A stretch of 27,720 nt of DNA, from IMG/VR virus record IMGVR_UViG_3300042889_002881, positions 1 to 27,720 of that record; one strand, given 5' to 3'. The stretch is from a virus. The notes under the pieces are model-generated. The model was not told the DNA's origin. It saw only the letters and a list, made by a program, of their open reading frames with translations, and did not search any database. Positions within the stretch are counted from its first letter, which is position 1. Every line of letters begins with the position of its first letter. The position numbers and the translations under genes were made by a program. This document shows positions 14,468-22,062 of the stretch, piece by piece.

Positions 14468-14788
14468 CTATAAATTTTTGATTTTTTCATATAATCTTGT
14501 TAATTCAGGCGTTATAGCCTCAACCTCTTCAATAACTTTCATACACTCTATATTTGGATTGGAATCTTCAGTTAAATTATATTGTAACTGCTTGACTTTC
14601 AAATTGTCATGTAAAGAAAATTTTAATTCTAATATAACTTGGTTATAAGTGGCCCAAGCTTTTTTTGTGTTATAATCACCTACTATAAGGTTTTCGGTTA
14701 ATTTATTTTCATATTCAATTTCTAATAATGAATTGAATTCACCATAATATTCTTTTAATACATTTCTTATTTTAAATTTGAGGTCCAT
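14468..14788 (-). CDS. Small helical protein, paralogue of the gene at 14043
   Basis: 106 residues from the Met at 14788, chosen because it lies 4 nt after the stop of the preceding gene; the frame itself is open to 14845 and would overlap that gene. It begins MDLKFKIRNVLKEYYGEF, a basic helix with V-L-K-E like the presumed head-targeting segments. The following part resembles the product of 14043 around WxTYN and YxxT. No function recognised. Co-transcribed with 14793-15182. Confidence 0.6.
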   Translation of the reverse strand: MDLKFKIRNVLKEYYGEFNSLLEIEYENKLTENLIVGDYNTKKAWATYNQVILELKFSLHDNLKVKQLQYNLTEDSNPNIECMKVIEEVEAITPELTRLYEKIKNL

Positions 14789-14792
14789 GACA

Positions 14793-15182
14793 TTAATATA
14801 ATGAAATATTTTTAGACAATGAATAATCATCGCTAATATTACCAAACATCCAATCAGTGATAACTTGTTTTAAGAATTCTTTAGTTGGTACCTTTTTAGA
14901 TGGGGTATCTTTTTCATCTATTACTTCTTCACCAATACCATGTTTAAATTTCATGTATTCATATAAATCTTTAACCGAAAGTTCTTCTTCATCAGTTAAA
15001 GATTTTACCATAGCAGTAGGAGTATATTCTCCACCCTTACGAACGTATTTTTCAATAGGTTCATAGTTCGAGTCTAATTCATTTTTTAGTTGCTTTACAA
15101 TTAAAGCATGAGTGTTTTCTTCGTTAAGTTTTATCTTTAAACGCTTTAACTGACTTTCTGTTATTATAAGTTTATTTTTCAT
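14793..15182 (-). CDS. Small protein with an ITESQLKRL targeting-like N-terminus
   Basis: 129 residues from Met15182, which lies 4 nt after a GATATTTAT box; an ATG five codons upstream (15197) would start inside the box. The N-terminus KLIITESQLKRLKIKLNEE is of the basic amphipathic type ending K-L-N-E. The rest is helical and charged (YTPTAMVKSLTDEEELSVKD, then KEFLKQVITDW). No family recognised. First gene of a two-gene unit with 14468-14788. Confidence 0.7.
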   Translation of the reverse strand: MKNKLIITESQLKRLKIKLNEENTHALIVKQLKNELDSNYEPIEKYVRKGGEYTPTAMVKSLTDEEELSVKDLYEYMKFKHGIGEEVIDEKDTPSKKVPTKEFLKQVITDWMFGNISDDYSLSKNISLY

Positions 15183-15186
15183 ATCT

Positions 15187-15195
15187 ATAAATATC
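15187..15195 (-). promoter_or_regulatory. Candidate phage promoter box (GATATTTAT)
   Basis: Minus-strand GATATTTATAGATATG: the box is 4 nt from the ATG at 15182, which fixes the start choice; no -33 element. It follows directly on the thioredoxin terminator. Confidence 0.5.
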
Positions 15196-15205
15196 ATATA
15201 AAATA

Positions 15206-15232
15206 AAAAAGGTCCTATTATCGGACCTTTTT
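15206..15232. terminator. Terminator after thioredoxin
   Basis: AAAAAGGTCC (15206-15215), a 7-nt loop, GGACCTTTTT (15223-15232). It ends in a T run on the minus strand as well and lies 1 nt past the thioredoxin stop. Confidence 0.9.
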
Positions 15233-15233
15233 A

Positions 15234-15554
15234 TTAATTTAATAATGCATCAATTTTTGTTTCTAACGCTAATTTTCCTTGAACTCCGACTGTTCTTTCA
15301 ACTTCAACACCATCTTTTAAAAATACAAGTGTTGGAATGTTTCTAACATTATATTTAACTCCAATTTCAGAATCGGAATCTACATTAACTTTTCCAATTA
15401 TTACATCTTTATCAGAATATTCCTCACTTAATTTTAACATAATTGGGGTTAACATTTTACATGGTCCACACCATTCAGCACTAAATTGTAATACTGTTAT
15501 ACTTTTTGCAGCTAATACCTCTGCTAGGTTTTCATTATTTACTTGTAACGCCAT
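15234..15554 (-). CDS. trxA: Thioredoxin
   Basis: 106 residues from Met15554 (an upstream in-frame ATG at 15599 gives an atypical extension through the promoter region). Classic fold and motifs: FSAEWCGPCK with the redox pair Cys29/Cys32, VNVDSDSEIGVKYNVRN, the cis-proline IPTLVFLKDG (Pro74), and a C-terminal helix. It is a cytosolic dithiol reductant. In phages it commonly supplies electrons to ribonucleotide reductase, which is not seen in this window. A box TATATTTAT lies 31 nt upstream, shared with the divergent gene at 15601. Confidence 0.95.
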   Translation of the reverse strand: MALQVNNENLAEVLAAKSITVLQFSAEWCGPCKMLTPIMLKLSEEYSDKDVIIGKVNVDSDSEIGVKYNVRNIPTLVFLKDGVEVERTVGVQGKLALETKIDALLN

Positions 15555-15577
15555 TTTTAATTCTTTTAATTTATTGT

Positions 15578-15594
15578 TATATTTAATAAATATA
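15578..15594. promoter_or_regulatory. Candidate bidirectional phage promoter box
   Basis: TATATTTAATAAATATA is nearly palindromic: TATATTTAT on the minus strand (15594-15586) faces thioredoxin, and TATATTTAA on the plus strand (15578-15586) faces the gene at 15601. No -33 element on either side. Confidence 0.45.
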
Positions 15595-15600
15595 AACAAA

Positions 15601-15918
15601 ATGAATCAAAAAATCAATACTGATAGAGAATTAATTATTAAATATAGAGAATTAGTTATTAAATCTTTGAATAGAGAATTTAAAGATGACCATCCAGCTG
15701 TGTATTTATACGTTTATGGTCATGCTAGAACAAAAAATACAGCAATATTTAATCTTATGAAATATGCTAGAATTGTTTTTTATAATTGTTTTGATGATGA
15801 TTATCTACAAAAACATATCATTGAATTTTTAGACTATAAAAAAGAACAACATGAAAATGGTGAAATTAAAGTAAAACCATTTTATTTTAATATGGAAACG
15901 CCATTTGAGTTAAAATAA
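15601..15918 (+). CDS. Small protein of unknown function
   Basis: 105 residues from Met15601. The frame is open far upstream, but that part is antisense to thioredoxin. No family recognised. It begins MNQKINTDRELIIKYRELVI, has an aromatic middle (AVYLYVYGHARTKN, KYARIVFYNCFDDDYL) and is largely helical. Its last 32 nt overlap the end of the convergent gene at 15887. Confidence 0.65.
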   Translation: MNQKINTDRELIIKYRELVIKSLNREFKDDHPAVYLYVYGHARTKNTAIFNLMKYARIVFYNCFDDDYLQKHIIEFLDYKKEQHENGEIKVKPFYFNMETPFELK

Positions 15919-16186
15919 CACATTTTTCAAATTCTCGAACTTTATCAGAACTAAAATAATCAAATAGATATTTTCCAGTTGTTTCAGCATCCATAGAATA
16001 TATTATATCTAACATTTCAATTATTTCACTCAAATCTCTGGTCTGTGATTTACCAATAACATTAGACCTTAACGCTAAAGCCATATGTGAACAATAATTA
16101 TAATAATTAATGAATTTTGATTTTTTAAAACACTCCATGGATACTTCACATATTGTTAAATAAATACGATTATCAAATTTACTCAT
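15887..16186 (-). CDS. Small protein of unknown function
   Basis: 99 residues, helical, no recognised domain. It has several cysteines (ICEVSMECFKKS, NYCSHMALALR, KCVILTQM). The segment IIEMLDIIYSMDAETTGKYL resembles NILKIVFNLDSETCKLVLKQ in the divergent neighbour at 16215, so the two may be related. The 3' end overlaps the convergent gene 15601-15918 by 32 nt. No NATATTTAT box is seen on its own strand. Confidence 0.6.
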   Translation of the reverse strand: MSKFDNRIYLTICEVSMECFKKSKFINYYNYCSHMALALRSNVIGKSQTRDLSEIIEMLDIIYSMDAETTGKYLFDYFSSDKVREFEKCVILTQMAFPY

Positions 16187-16193
16187 TTTTATT

Positions 16194-16202
16194 GATATTT
16201 AT
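16194..16202 (+). promoter_or_regulatory. Candidate phage promoter box (GATATTTAT)
   Basis: GATATTTATAATT, 12 nt before the ATG at 16215; no -33 element. Confidence 0.45.
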
Positions 16203-16214
16203 AATTAAAATGTT

Positions 16215-16457
16215 ATGGTGGAAATTAATACTATGGAAAAAATAATGATTAATTTTATAAGAAGATATTATCCAATATCTAGATATAAATTTAAAAACCG
16301 TTTTAAACGTGGTATCTTATTTGATGATGGTCACATTTATCAAATAAGTGATAAAAAAGAAATGAATATACTTTATTCTAAATTAATTAATATTCTTAAA
16401 ATTGTTTTTAATTTAGATTCAGAAACTTGTAAGCTTGTTTTAAAACAAGTTTTATAG
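16215..16457 (+). CDS. Small basic protein of unknown function
   Basis: 80 residues, or 74 if Met7 is used. Strongly basic in the first half (RRYYPISRYKFKNRFKRG), then FDDGHIYQIS and a C-terminal helix with NLDSETCKLVLKQ, similar to a stretch of the gene at 15887. No family recognised. Its 3' end overlaps the convergent small membrane gene by 50 nt, with a palindrome inside the overlap. Confidence 0.55.
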   Translation: MVEINTMEKIMINFIRRYYPISRYKFKNRFKRGILFDDGHIYQISDKKEMNILYSKLINILKIVFNLDSETCKLVLKQVL

Positions 16458-16593
16458 AAGATGATACCATAGAACCAATTGTTAATATGTATGTCTTAAA
16501 CACCAAGAAAATAGGCCCTATACCTAACATACATATCAAACTTGGATGACCTTCTCCACATAATCCAAATGTGTGTTTTATTATTTCTACCAT
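16408..16593 (-). CDS. Small membrane protein with its own host-type promoter
   Basis: 61 residues. After a short polar start with LCGEGH there are two adjoining hydrophobic segments (SLICMLGIGPIFLVFKTYIL and TIGSMVSSSIKLVL), so it should be an integral membrane protein. Support for being real: a perfect host-type promoter ends 17 nt before the ATG. Its role is unknown. Small host-promoter-driven membrane proteins of phages often act early, for example in superinfection exclusion, but that is only a possibility here. Confidence 0.65.
   Translation of the reverse strand: MVEIIKHTFGLCGEGHPSLICMLGIGPIFLVFKTYILTIGSMVSSSIKLVLKQAYKFLNLN
16423..16452. terminator. Hairpin with two alternative pairings inside a gene overlap
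   Basis: CTTGTTTT / AAAACAAG (16434-16449) is a perfect palindrome, and AAACTTGT (16423-16430) can instead pair with ACAAGTTT (16445-16452). It is located within the 3' overlap of two convergent genes and could end transcription from both sides, but the T run is short. Confidence 0.4.
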
Positions 16594-16610
16594 ATATTTT
16601 TATTTTATGG

Positions 16611-16641
16611 CAAATATACTAAATAATTTTTAAAACACCAA
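16611..16641 (-). promoter_or_regulatory. Host-type (Bacteroidota) promoter
   Basis: Minus strand TTG (16641-16639), a 20-nt spacer, TATATTTG (16618-16611). It drives the small membrane protein at 16593. Confidence 0.85.
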
Positions 16642-16646
16642 CATTT

Positions 16647-17078
16647 TTATTGAATATCTGTAATATCTAAAGGACCGTTAAAATCTTTAGTTATTTTATA
16701 TTCATCTTCTAAATCTGGAATTTTTTCAATACCAGATATTAATAAATGAATACTACTAATCTTGCCATTTAATTTCTCTTCAGTCCTATCAATTATTATA
16801 TCTAACCCTTCATCTGGTAAATCATCAATATAAGAATATGCTTGTCTAATCAAAATATGTATTTCATCTTCCATATTCATTAACATTCTATCTATTTGAT
16901 TAAAATCTATTTTTTCAGTTAACAATTCATATACACTTAAATTAATTAATTTGTCATATAAATTATTAACAATATCCGATTTAATGTTTACATACTGTTT
17001 TAATTTATCAATAGGGTTAATATCCTCTTTTAATAAGTTAAGTCTTTTGGCTTGTTCTTCTGTTATTTTTATTTTCAT
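16647..17078 (-). CDS. Helical protein with an ITEEQAKRL targeting-like N-terminus
   Basis: 143 residues from Met17078, 11 nt after the fibre stop; the open frame to 17126 would overlap the fibre gene. It begins MKIKITEEQAKRLNLLKED, the same pattern as the product of 14793 (IITESQLKRL), with L-L-K-E. The rest is helical and acidic (INPIDKLKQYVNIKSDIVN, LMNMEDEIHILIRQAYSYI). No family recognised. Placed as the downstream partner of the fibre gene, so it may be a virion or assembly protein. Confidence 0.7.
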   Translation of the reverse strand: MKIKITEEQAKRLNLLKEDINPIDKLKQYVNIKSDIVNNLYDKLINLSVYELLTEKIDFNQIDRMLMNMEDEIHILIRQAYSYIDDLPDEGLDIIIDRTEEKLNGKISSIHLLISGIEKIPDLEDEYKITKDFNGPLDITDIQ

Positions 17079-17089
17079 ATTTTTATTTA

Positions 17090-20000
17090 TTATAATGATA
17101 ATGGTTTCCATATTGTTCCTGTCCAACCAAAGAAATTTTTATTTACTGAATCAAATACTATTGTTCCTTCACCACCACTTGGTACTGGTGTTGTTGCACC
17201 ACTAGTTAAACTAGTATATGAATTTGAACCAACTGTAACCGCACCATTAACATGTAATGCTTCTAATGGATTAACTACGTTAATACCAATTCTACCTTGT
17301 GTTTGTGCACTTATACTTGGATTACCTGTTGTTCCTGAATATGTATTTTTTCCAAATAAAACACCACCCAAGTTTAAGCTATTTGTTGAACCTGATGGTA
17401 ATGATATACTAGTACCAATGATTATATTATTAAAACCAATTTTATTGTTAGTGAAAGCTAGACCAACATTAGCACCAAATAAATTTGAATAACTAGCACC
17501 TGTCGCACCATTACCTGCATTAGTACCAAAGAAATTTGAATCATTTGCATTTGTTGCTTGATAACCAGCACCAATACCAAAGAAATTAGATGCCCTAGCA
17601 TTTGTTGCGTTTTTACCAGCCCAATCACCAAAGAAATTTGAATATTCAGCAAGAATTGAGTCTCTACCAGCTTGAGCACCAAAGAAATTTGAATAACTAG
17701 CACCTGTCGCACCATTACCTGCATTAGTACCAAAGAAATTTGATTCATAAGCAATTGTTGCGTTTCGACCAGCACCATAACCAAAGAAATTTGAATTACT
17801 AGCACCTGTTGCATTATTACCAGCAAAATAACCAAAGAAATTTGAATATTGAGCTTCGGTTGCGTTATTACCAGCATATTGACCCATAAAGTTTGAATAA
17901 GAAGCACCTGTCGCACCATTACCTGCATTAAGACCAAAGAAATTCGAATCATTAGCATCCGTTGCACCATTACCAGCATTCTGACCAAAGAAATTTGAAT
18001 AATTTGCATTTGTTGCTAGATTACCAGCACTATAACCTATAAAATTTGAATCATAAGCACTTGTTGCACTATAACCAGCACTATAACCTATAAAATTTGA
18101 ATCATTTGCATTTGTTGCTTGATAACCAGCACCATTACCTATAAAATTTGATTGATTAGCATCTGCTGCAGCATAACCAGCATAAGAACCTATAAAATTT
18201 GATTGATTAGCACCTGTTGCAGCATAACCAGCACTTTCACCAAAGAAATTTGAATTACTAGCACCTATTGCACCATAACCAGCATATTGACCCATAAAGT
18301 TTGAATATTGAGCTTCGATTGCATAAGCACCAGCACTACTACCAAAGAAATTTGAATTAGATGCAGCTGTTGCACCATTACCAGCATTAGGACCAAAGAA
18401 ATTCGAATCATAAGCACTTGTTGCACTATAACCAGCACTATAACCTAAGAAATTTGAATTAGATGCAGCTGTTGCACCATAACCAGCCTCAGGACCAAAG
18501 AAATTTGAATAACTAGCATTTGTTGCAAATCGACCAGCCAATGACCCCATGAAGTTTGAATATCCAGCATCTGTTGCTTGATAACCAGCCCCTTCTCCAA
18601 TGAAATTTGATACTATAGCATTTACTGCTTGATAACCAGCATTAAGACCAAAGAAATTTGATTGACTAGCACCTGTCGCACCATTACCTGCATTAGTACC
18701 AAAGAAATTTGATTCATAAGCAATTGTTGCGTTTCGACCAGCACGATAACCAAAGAAATTTGAATTATTAGCGTTGGTTGCGTATTGACCAGCTAGCCAA
18801 CCAAAGAAGTTTGAACTAGGAGCATCTGTTGCACCCATACCAGCTTGATGACCCAAAAAGTTTGAATCATTTGCATTGGTTGCACCATAACCAGCTAGCC
18901 AACCAAAGAAATTAGATTGATAAGCATATGTTGCTTGAAGACCAGCATTAAGACCAAAGAAATTTGAATAATAAGCATTTGTTGCTAGATAACCAGCTTG
19001 TTGACCAAAGAAATTTGAATAATAAGCATTTGTTGCACCATATCCAGCTTGATTACCCATGAAGTTTGAATAACTAGCATTTGTTGCACCATAACCAGCG
19101 TAAATACTCATAAAATTTGAATATCTAGCATTTGTTGCTAGATATCCAGCTCGATTGCCCATAAAATTTGAGTCATTTGCACTTGTTGCTTCATAACCAG
19201 CTTGATTACCCAAGAAATTTGAATATTGTGCACTTGTTGCTTGATATCCAGCACCATAACCAAAGAAATTTGAATAAATAGCATTTGTTGCGTTTTGACC
19301 AGTTTGATATAATCCAGTTGAAAATAAACTTGAATTATTTACAATACTTATTGCTAAATTACTTGAACCTGTAACTACAACTACAACTCCATCTATATCA
19401 ATACCTAGAGTATTAAGACTAGTACCACTTGATAATGTTTTTATATTTAATCTGTCAACATAAGTTGTGTTTGATGTATTTCCAGTTATATTAGCACCTA
19501 ATACAATTGTATTGGTTCCATTTGCTTGTGATTGATTACCATAAACAAAACTTGTATCACCAAATGCAATACTTCTATATCCCCCAGCATGACTATTAAC
19601 ACCCATAAAATTAGTCGCTAAAGGATTTTGTAAATCATTTATGTCAGCAACTGTTGCTATTCCTCCAACACTTGAGATTGTTGTTATTCTATAAGCAGTA
19701 TTAGAAGCACCATTAAATGTTTCCATATATGTGTCATCAATTCCATTTGATACACCACTATTAGGATTAAATCCTCCAATATATGGATTTTCTTCAATTA
19801 TAATGTCAATAATTGTTGGATTATCTTTATAAAATAAATAATTATAAACTAAATTTGGTGTTCCACCTGTTGAACAATTAACATTATAATCATAATAAGT
19901 ACCTTCATATCTAACAACTAAAATATTACCACTATCAGTAAATCCAGTATATAAAGCACACATAATTCCATCATTATCATGGTCTGATTCATCACCATAT

Positions 20001-20845
20001 GTTGATAAAAATATCCCACCAAACCCAATTTCACTTGGTATGTCACTTGGAAAATTTAAACAACACGAATCGTTTCCACCACCAAAAGTTAAATAATTGT
20101 TTGTGGAAACATTTATTGATGAATAATCGACACCTAAAAAATTAACATCAAAATAAGTTGGTAACTCAATAAAAAAGTTATAATCATCATTTTCTCCACC
20201 AATATCTACACTATCAAACCCTGATTTATCAATTGGTGAATATGTTAATGAATCAATTGTAACTGTATATTCTGAAATAGGTATATCTAAAAGAATATTA
20301 AAATTAGGTTCAATATATTCTACAGATAAATATGGTGTAATTTCCCCATTTAATAATACACTCCCACTATTAAAATTACTTGTATAATCAACACCATCAC
20401 TTATAGTAACAACATTACCAGATAATATACTATTAAATGTACGATATCCAGTTATATTATTATAACCCTCAACAAAACTGTTTTCAGCATTTGCTATATT
20501 AAAATTACCAATACTAACTGAATTAATACCGTTTGTTTCATTATTTGTGTTTTTCGTTGTTAATGAATTTAAACCAGTACCAGCTGACCATAATAAATCA
20601 CCAATAGTAAAACCAGTTACACTATATGTTCCACCCGTATTGTTAGTAAAAGTAGCTATACCCGTAATTTCATTATAAGTACCACCAGTGGTAAATGTAT
20701 CTATATTAGAACCACTAGATGTAGGTATTTGTGAAAGTAAATAACCAAACGTTGTTTGTGATGTAACACTATTAGTAACAATAGGTATTATTGAATCTGG
20801 AGTTAAATCTCCAAAAGGTAATTCTGATACTTTTCTATCTGCCAT
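17090..20845 (-). CDS. Large tail fibre / adhesin with 36 tandem 17-residue repeats
   Basis: 1251 residues. The N-terminus (MADRKVSELPFGDL, then IIPIVTNSVTSQTTFGYLL) resembles attachment ends of phage tail fibres. Residues about 210-400 contain a beta-rich domain with a Cys pair (SCCLNF) and FDVNFLGVDYSSINVSTNNY, loosely like nidogen-type sandwiches. Residues 524-1135 are 36 perfect-length repeats of x-SNFFG-xx-AG-xx-AT-x-A-x. The last 116 residues have a fibre-like end: RIGINVVNPLEALHVNG, GTIVFDSVNKNFFGW, IWKPLSL. It likely forms a trimeric, elongated receptor-binding shaft. The repeats recall YadA-type head repeats in rhythm (SNFFG and AG steps), but the unit is 17 and not 14 residues. A GATATTTAT box is 17 nt upstream of the start. 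Confidence 0.88.
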   Translation of the reverse strand: MADRKVSELPFGDLTPDSIIPIVTNSVTSQTTFGYLLSQIPTSSGSNIDTFTTGGTYNEITGIATFTNNTGGTYSVTGFTIGDLLWSAGTGLNSLTTKNTNNETNGINSVSIGNFNIANAENSFVEGYNNITGYRTFNSILSGNVVTISDGVDYTSNFNSGSVLLNGEITPYLSVEYIEPNFNILLDIPISEYTVTIDSLTYSPIDKSGFDSVDIGGENDDYNFFIELPTYFDVNFLGVDYSSINVSTNNYLTFGGGNDSCCLNFPSDIPSEIGFGGIFLSTYGDESDHDNDGIMCALYTGFTDSGNILVVRYEGTYYDYNVNCSTGGTPNLVYNYLFYKDNPTIIDIIIEENPYIGGFNPNSGVSNGIDDTYMETFNGASNTAYRITTISSVGGIATVADINDLQNPLATNFMGVNSHAGGYRSIAFGDTSFVYGNQSQANGTNTIVLGANITGNTSNTTYVDRLNIKTLSSGTSLNTLGIDIDGVVVVVTGSSNLAISIVNNSSLFSTGLYQTGQNATNAIYSNFFGYGAGYQATSAQYSNFLGNQAGYEATSANDSNFMGNRAGYLATNARYSNFMSIYAGYGATNASYSNFMGNQAGYGATNAYYSNFFGQQAGYLATNAYYSNFFGLNAGLQATYAYQSNFFGWLAGYGATNANDSNFLGHQAGMGATDAPSSNFFGWLAGQYATNANNSNFFGYRAGRNATIAYESNFFGTNAGNGATGASQSNFFGLNAGYQAVNAIVSNFIGEGAGYQATDAGYSNFMGSLAGRFATNASYSNFFGPEAGYGATAASNSNFLGYSAGYSATSAYDSNFFGPNAGNGATAASNSNFFGSSAGAYAIEAQYSNFMGQYAGYGAIGASNSNFFGESAGYAATGANQSNFIGSYAGYAAADANQSNFIGNGAGYQATNANDSNFIGYSAGYSATSAYDSNFIGYSAGNLATNANYSNFFGQNAGNGATDANDSNFFGLNAGNGATGASYSNFMGQYAGNNATEAQYSNFFGYFAGNNATGASNSNFFGYGAGRNATIAYESNFFGTNAGNGATGASYSNFFGAQAGRDSILAEYSNFFGDWAGKNATNARASNFFGIGAGYQATNANDSNFFGTNAGNGATGASYSNLFGANVGLAFTNNKIGFNNIIIGTSISLPSGSTNSLNLGGVLFGKNTYSGTTGNPSISAQTQGRIGINVVNPLEALHVNGAVTVGSNSYTSLTSGATTPVPSGGEGTIVFDSVNKNFFGWTGTIWKPLSL
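17441..19276 (-). repeat. 36 tandem 51-bp coding repeats in the fibre gene
   Basis: 1836 bp equal exactly 36 x 51 bp with no phase break. Consensus unit: [YDNQE]-SNFFG-xx-AGYGAT-x-A-x. SNF is kept in 35 of the 36 units (SNL in the last), while the two residues after G and the residue before SNF vary most. The last unit decays (LAFTNNK). Some longer blocks are repeated nearly identically: the pair of units starting near 17700 recurs near 18670. Confidence 0.95.
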
Positions 20846-20862
20846 AATTTGTTTTGTTTTCT

Positions 20863-20871
20863 ATAAATATC
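20863..20871 (-). promoter_or_regulatory. Candidate phage promoter box (GATATTTAT)
   Basis: Minus-strand GATATTTATAG, 17 nt before the fibre ATG at 20845; no -33 element. Confidence 0.5.
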
Positions 20872-20921
20872 TTTACTTTATAATAAATTTTAATTAACTT
20901 TGAAAAAAAAAATATATACAT

Positions 20922-21446
20922 ATGGCAAATTTAAATTTTAACAAAGATTTAGCTCTAGGAAATCAAGGGGAAATAGTAATTAAAGGTAAAAAAACATATG
21001 GTAATAATTATAAAACAATTAATGCAACTGATTTAAAGATAGTACCTAAAATAATGGAAAAATTTGATATAACTTATGAAAAAAATTCAAAAACAAAAAC
21101 ATATTATCCACCTAATATTTTACTTTTTGAAAAAATGAGTGATGAATTGTTTTTATCATATTTAATTGGTTTTATCGATGGTGACGGCTCTATCTCTAAA
21201 GAAATTAATAATGGTAATTCTATAACTATAACATCACATAAAAATTGGGTTACTATATTAAACAATTGGTCATCTAGAATAGAAAAAATTTTTAATTGTA
21301 AATTAAGTGAAAAAAGTTTAAAAAAAGAAAAGGATTATTATAGATTAAAAATATATAACCAAAAAATAATAAAACCGTTAAAAGAATTTATTTTAAAAAA
21401 TAAATTAATTGTTAACGAAAATAAATGGAGTAGAATAAATGAGTAA
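20922..21446 (+). CDS. Single-motif LAGLIDADG homing endonuclease with a borrowed-looking N-terminus
   Basis: 174 residues. One LAGLIDADG helix, SYLIGFIDGDGSI (about 79-91), followed by the usual beta-sheet region (SITITSHKNWVTILNNW, DYYRLKIYN) and a C-terminal helix (IIKPLKEFI). With a single motif it would act as a homodimer. The first 17 residues, MANLNFNKDLALGNQGE, are unlike a homing endonuclease. They look like the start of another phage protein, possibly of nuclease type, so the gene may have captured or interrupted one. A TAACTTTG box (20895-20902) precedes the start but lacks a good -33 TTG. The 3' end overlaps the HNH gene by 8 nt. Confidence 0.88.
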   Translation: MANLNFNKDLALGNQGEIVIKGKKTYGNNYKTINATDLKIVPKIMEKFDITYEKNSKTKTYYPPNILLFEKMSDELFLSYLIGFIDGDGSISKEINNGNSITITSHKNWVTILNNWSSRIEKIFNCKLSEKSLKKEKDYYRLKIYNQKIIKPLKEFILKNKLIVNENKWSRINE

Positions 21447-22062
21447 ATCAAAATTAGAAATTGAGCTTATCCCCAAAACGTGTCATTTTTCAAATATTAG
21501 AAGTACAGTAACATCAGCAGAATGGGATAAAATAAGATTCATATCATATGCCGCTGCCAATAACAAATGTGAGATATGTGGTAGTGACGGTTTAAAACAA
21601 GGATATAAACATAAAGTTGAATGTCATGAAGTATGGCATTATGATGATAAAAATAAAATTCAAAAATTAATAAAATTAGTATCTCTTTGCCCCACATGTC
21701 ACCAAGTTAAACACATTGGCCGCTCAATAGCAATAGGAAAACAAGATGTGTGTTTCCAACAATTAGCTAAAGTAAATAAATGGACACAAAAAGAAATCGA
21801 AGAACACATTTCAAGCTCATTTCAACTACATAAAGAACGTTCCAAGTATCAATGGTCACTTGATTTGTCTTTGTTAACTACAGAGCCTTATAATATTGTT
21901 TTGAAGGAAACTAAAGAAAGGATATTCGAAGTCAAAAAAAAATATAAGAAAAAACCTAAGGTAGCAGGTGCACCCAAAAAAGTTCACCCAAAAGCTAAAT
22001 TAGCCGCAGCTCTTAAACCTAAAACAACTGGTAACAAAAAACCACCTAAGAGTAATAAATAA
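21439..22062 (+). CDS. HNH-type nuclease with a long Lys/Pro-rich basic tail
   Basis: 207 residues. Zinc-finger HNH core: CEIC (44-47), then HKVECHEVWHYDD (58-70) as the HNH-like beta strand with His63 and His67, and LCPTCHQVKHIG (83-94) giving the second Cys pair and final His. The core is bacterial or phage HNH in type and lacks NUMOD modules. From about residue 165 the tail is almost only Lys, Pro, Ala and Gly (KKKYKKKPKVAGAPKK), histone-H1-like and suited to non-specific DNA binding. It may be a packaging or recombination nuclease rather than a homing enzyme. It overlaps the LAGLIDADG gene at its start and the convergent phosphoesterase gene by 17 nt at its end. Confidence 0.8.
   Translation: MSKSKLEIELIPKTCHFSNIRSTVTSAEWDKIRFISYAAANNKCEICGSDGLKQGYKHKVECHEVWHYDDKNKIQKLIKLVSLCPTCHQVKHIGRSIAIGKQDVCFQQLAKVNKWTQKEIEEHISSSFQLHKERSKYQWSLDLSLLTTEPYNIVLKETKERIFEVKKKYKKKPKVAGAPKKVHPKAKLAAALKPKTTGNKKPPKSNK

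Noticed and set aside
15337-15600. Upstream extension of the gene at 15601
   Set aside because: The extension is antisense to thioredoxin and begins within its coding sequence; the promoter box lies just before 15601.
17458-18009. 183-residue open frame inside the fibre gene, same strand, full of ISLVLMQVMVRQ-like repeats
   Set aside because: It is the +1 frame of the 51-bp repeats; it is open only because 51 is a multiple of three and carries no independent start signals.
17441-19276. CRISPR-like regular repetition
   Set aside because: The 51-bp periodicity is protein-coding with no constant repeat/unique spacer alternation, and the unit varies at codon-wise positions.
20895-20902. Host-type -7 box TAACTTTG before the LAGLIDADG gene
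   Set aside because: No TTG at 19-20 nt upstream; kept only as a remark under the gene.
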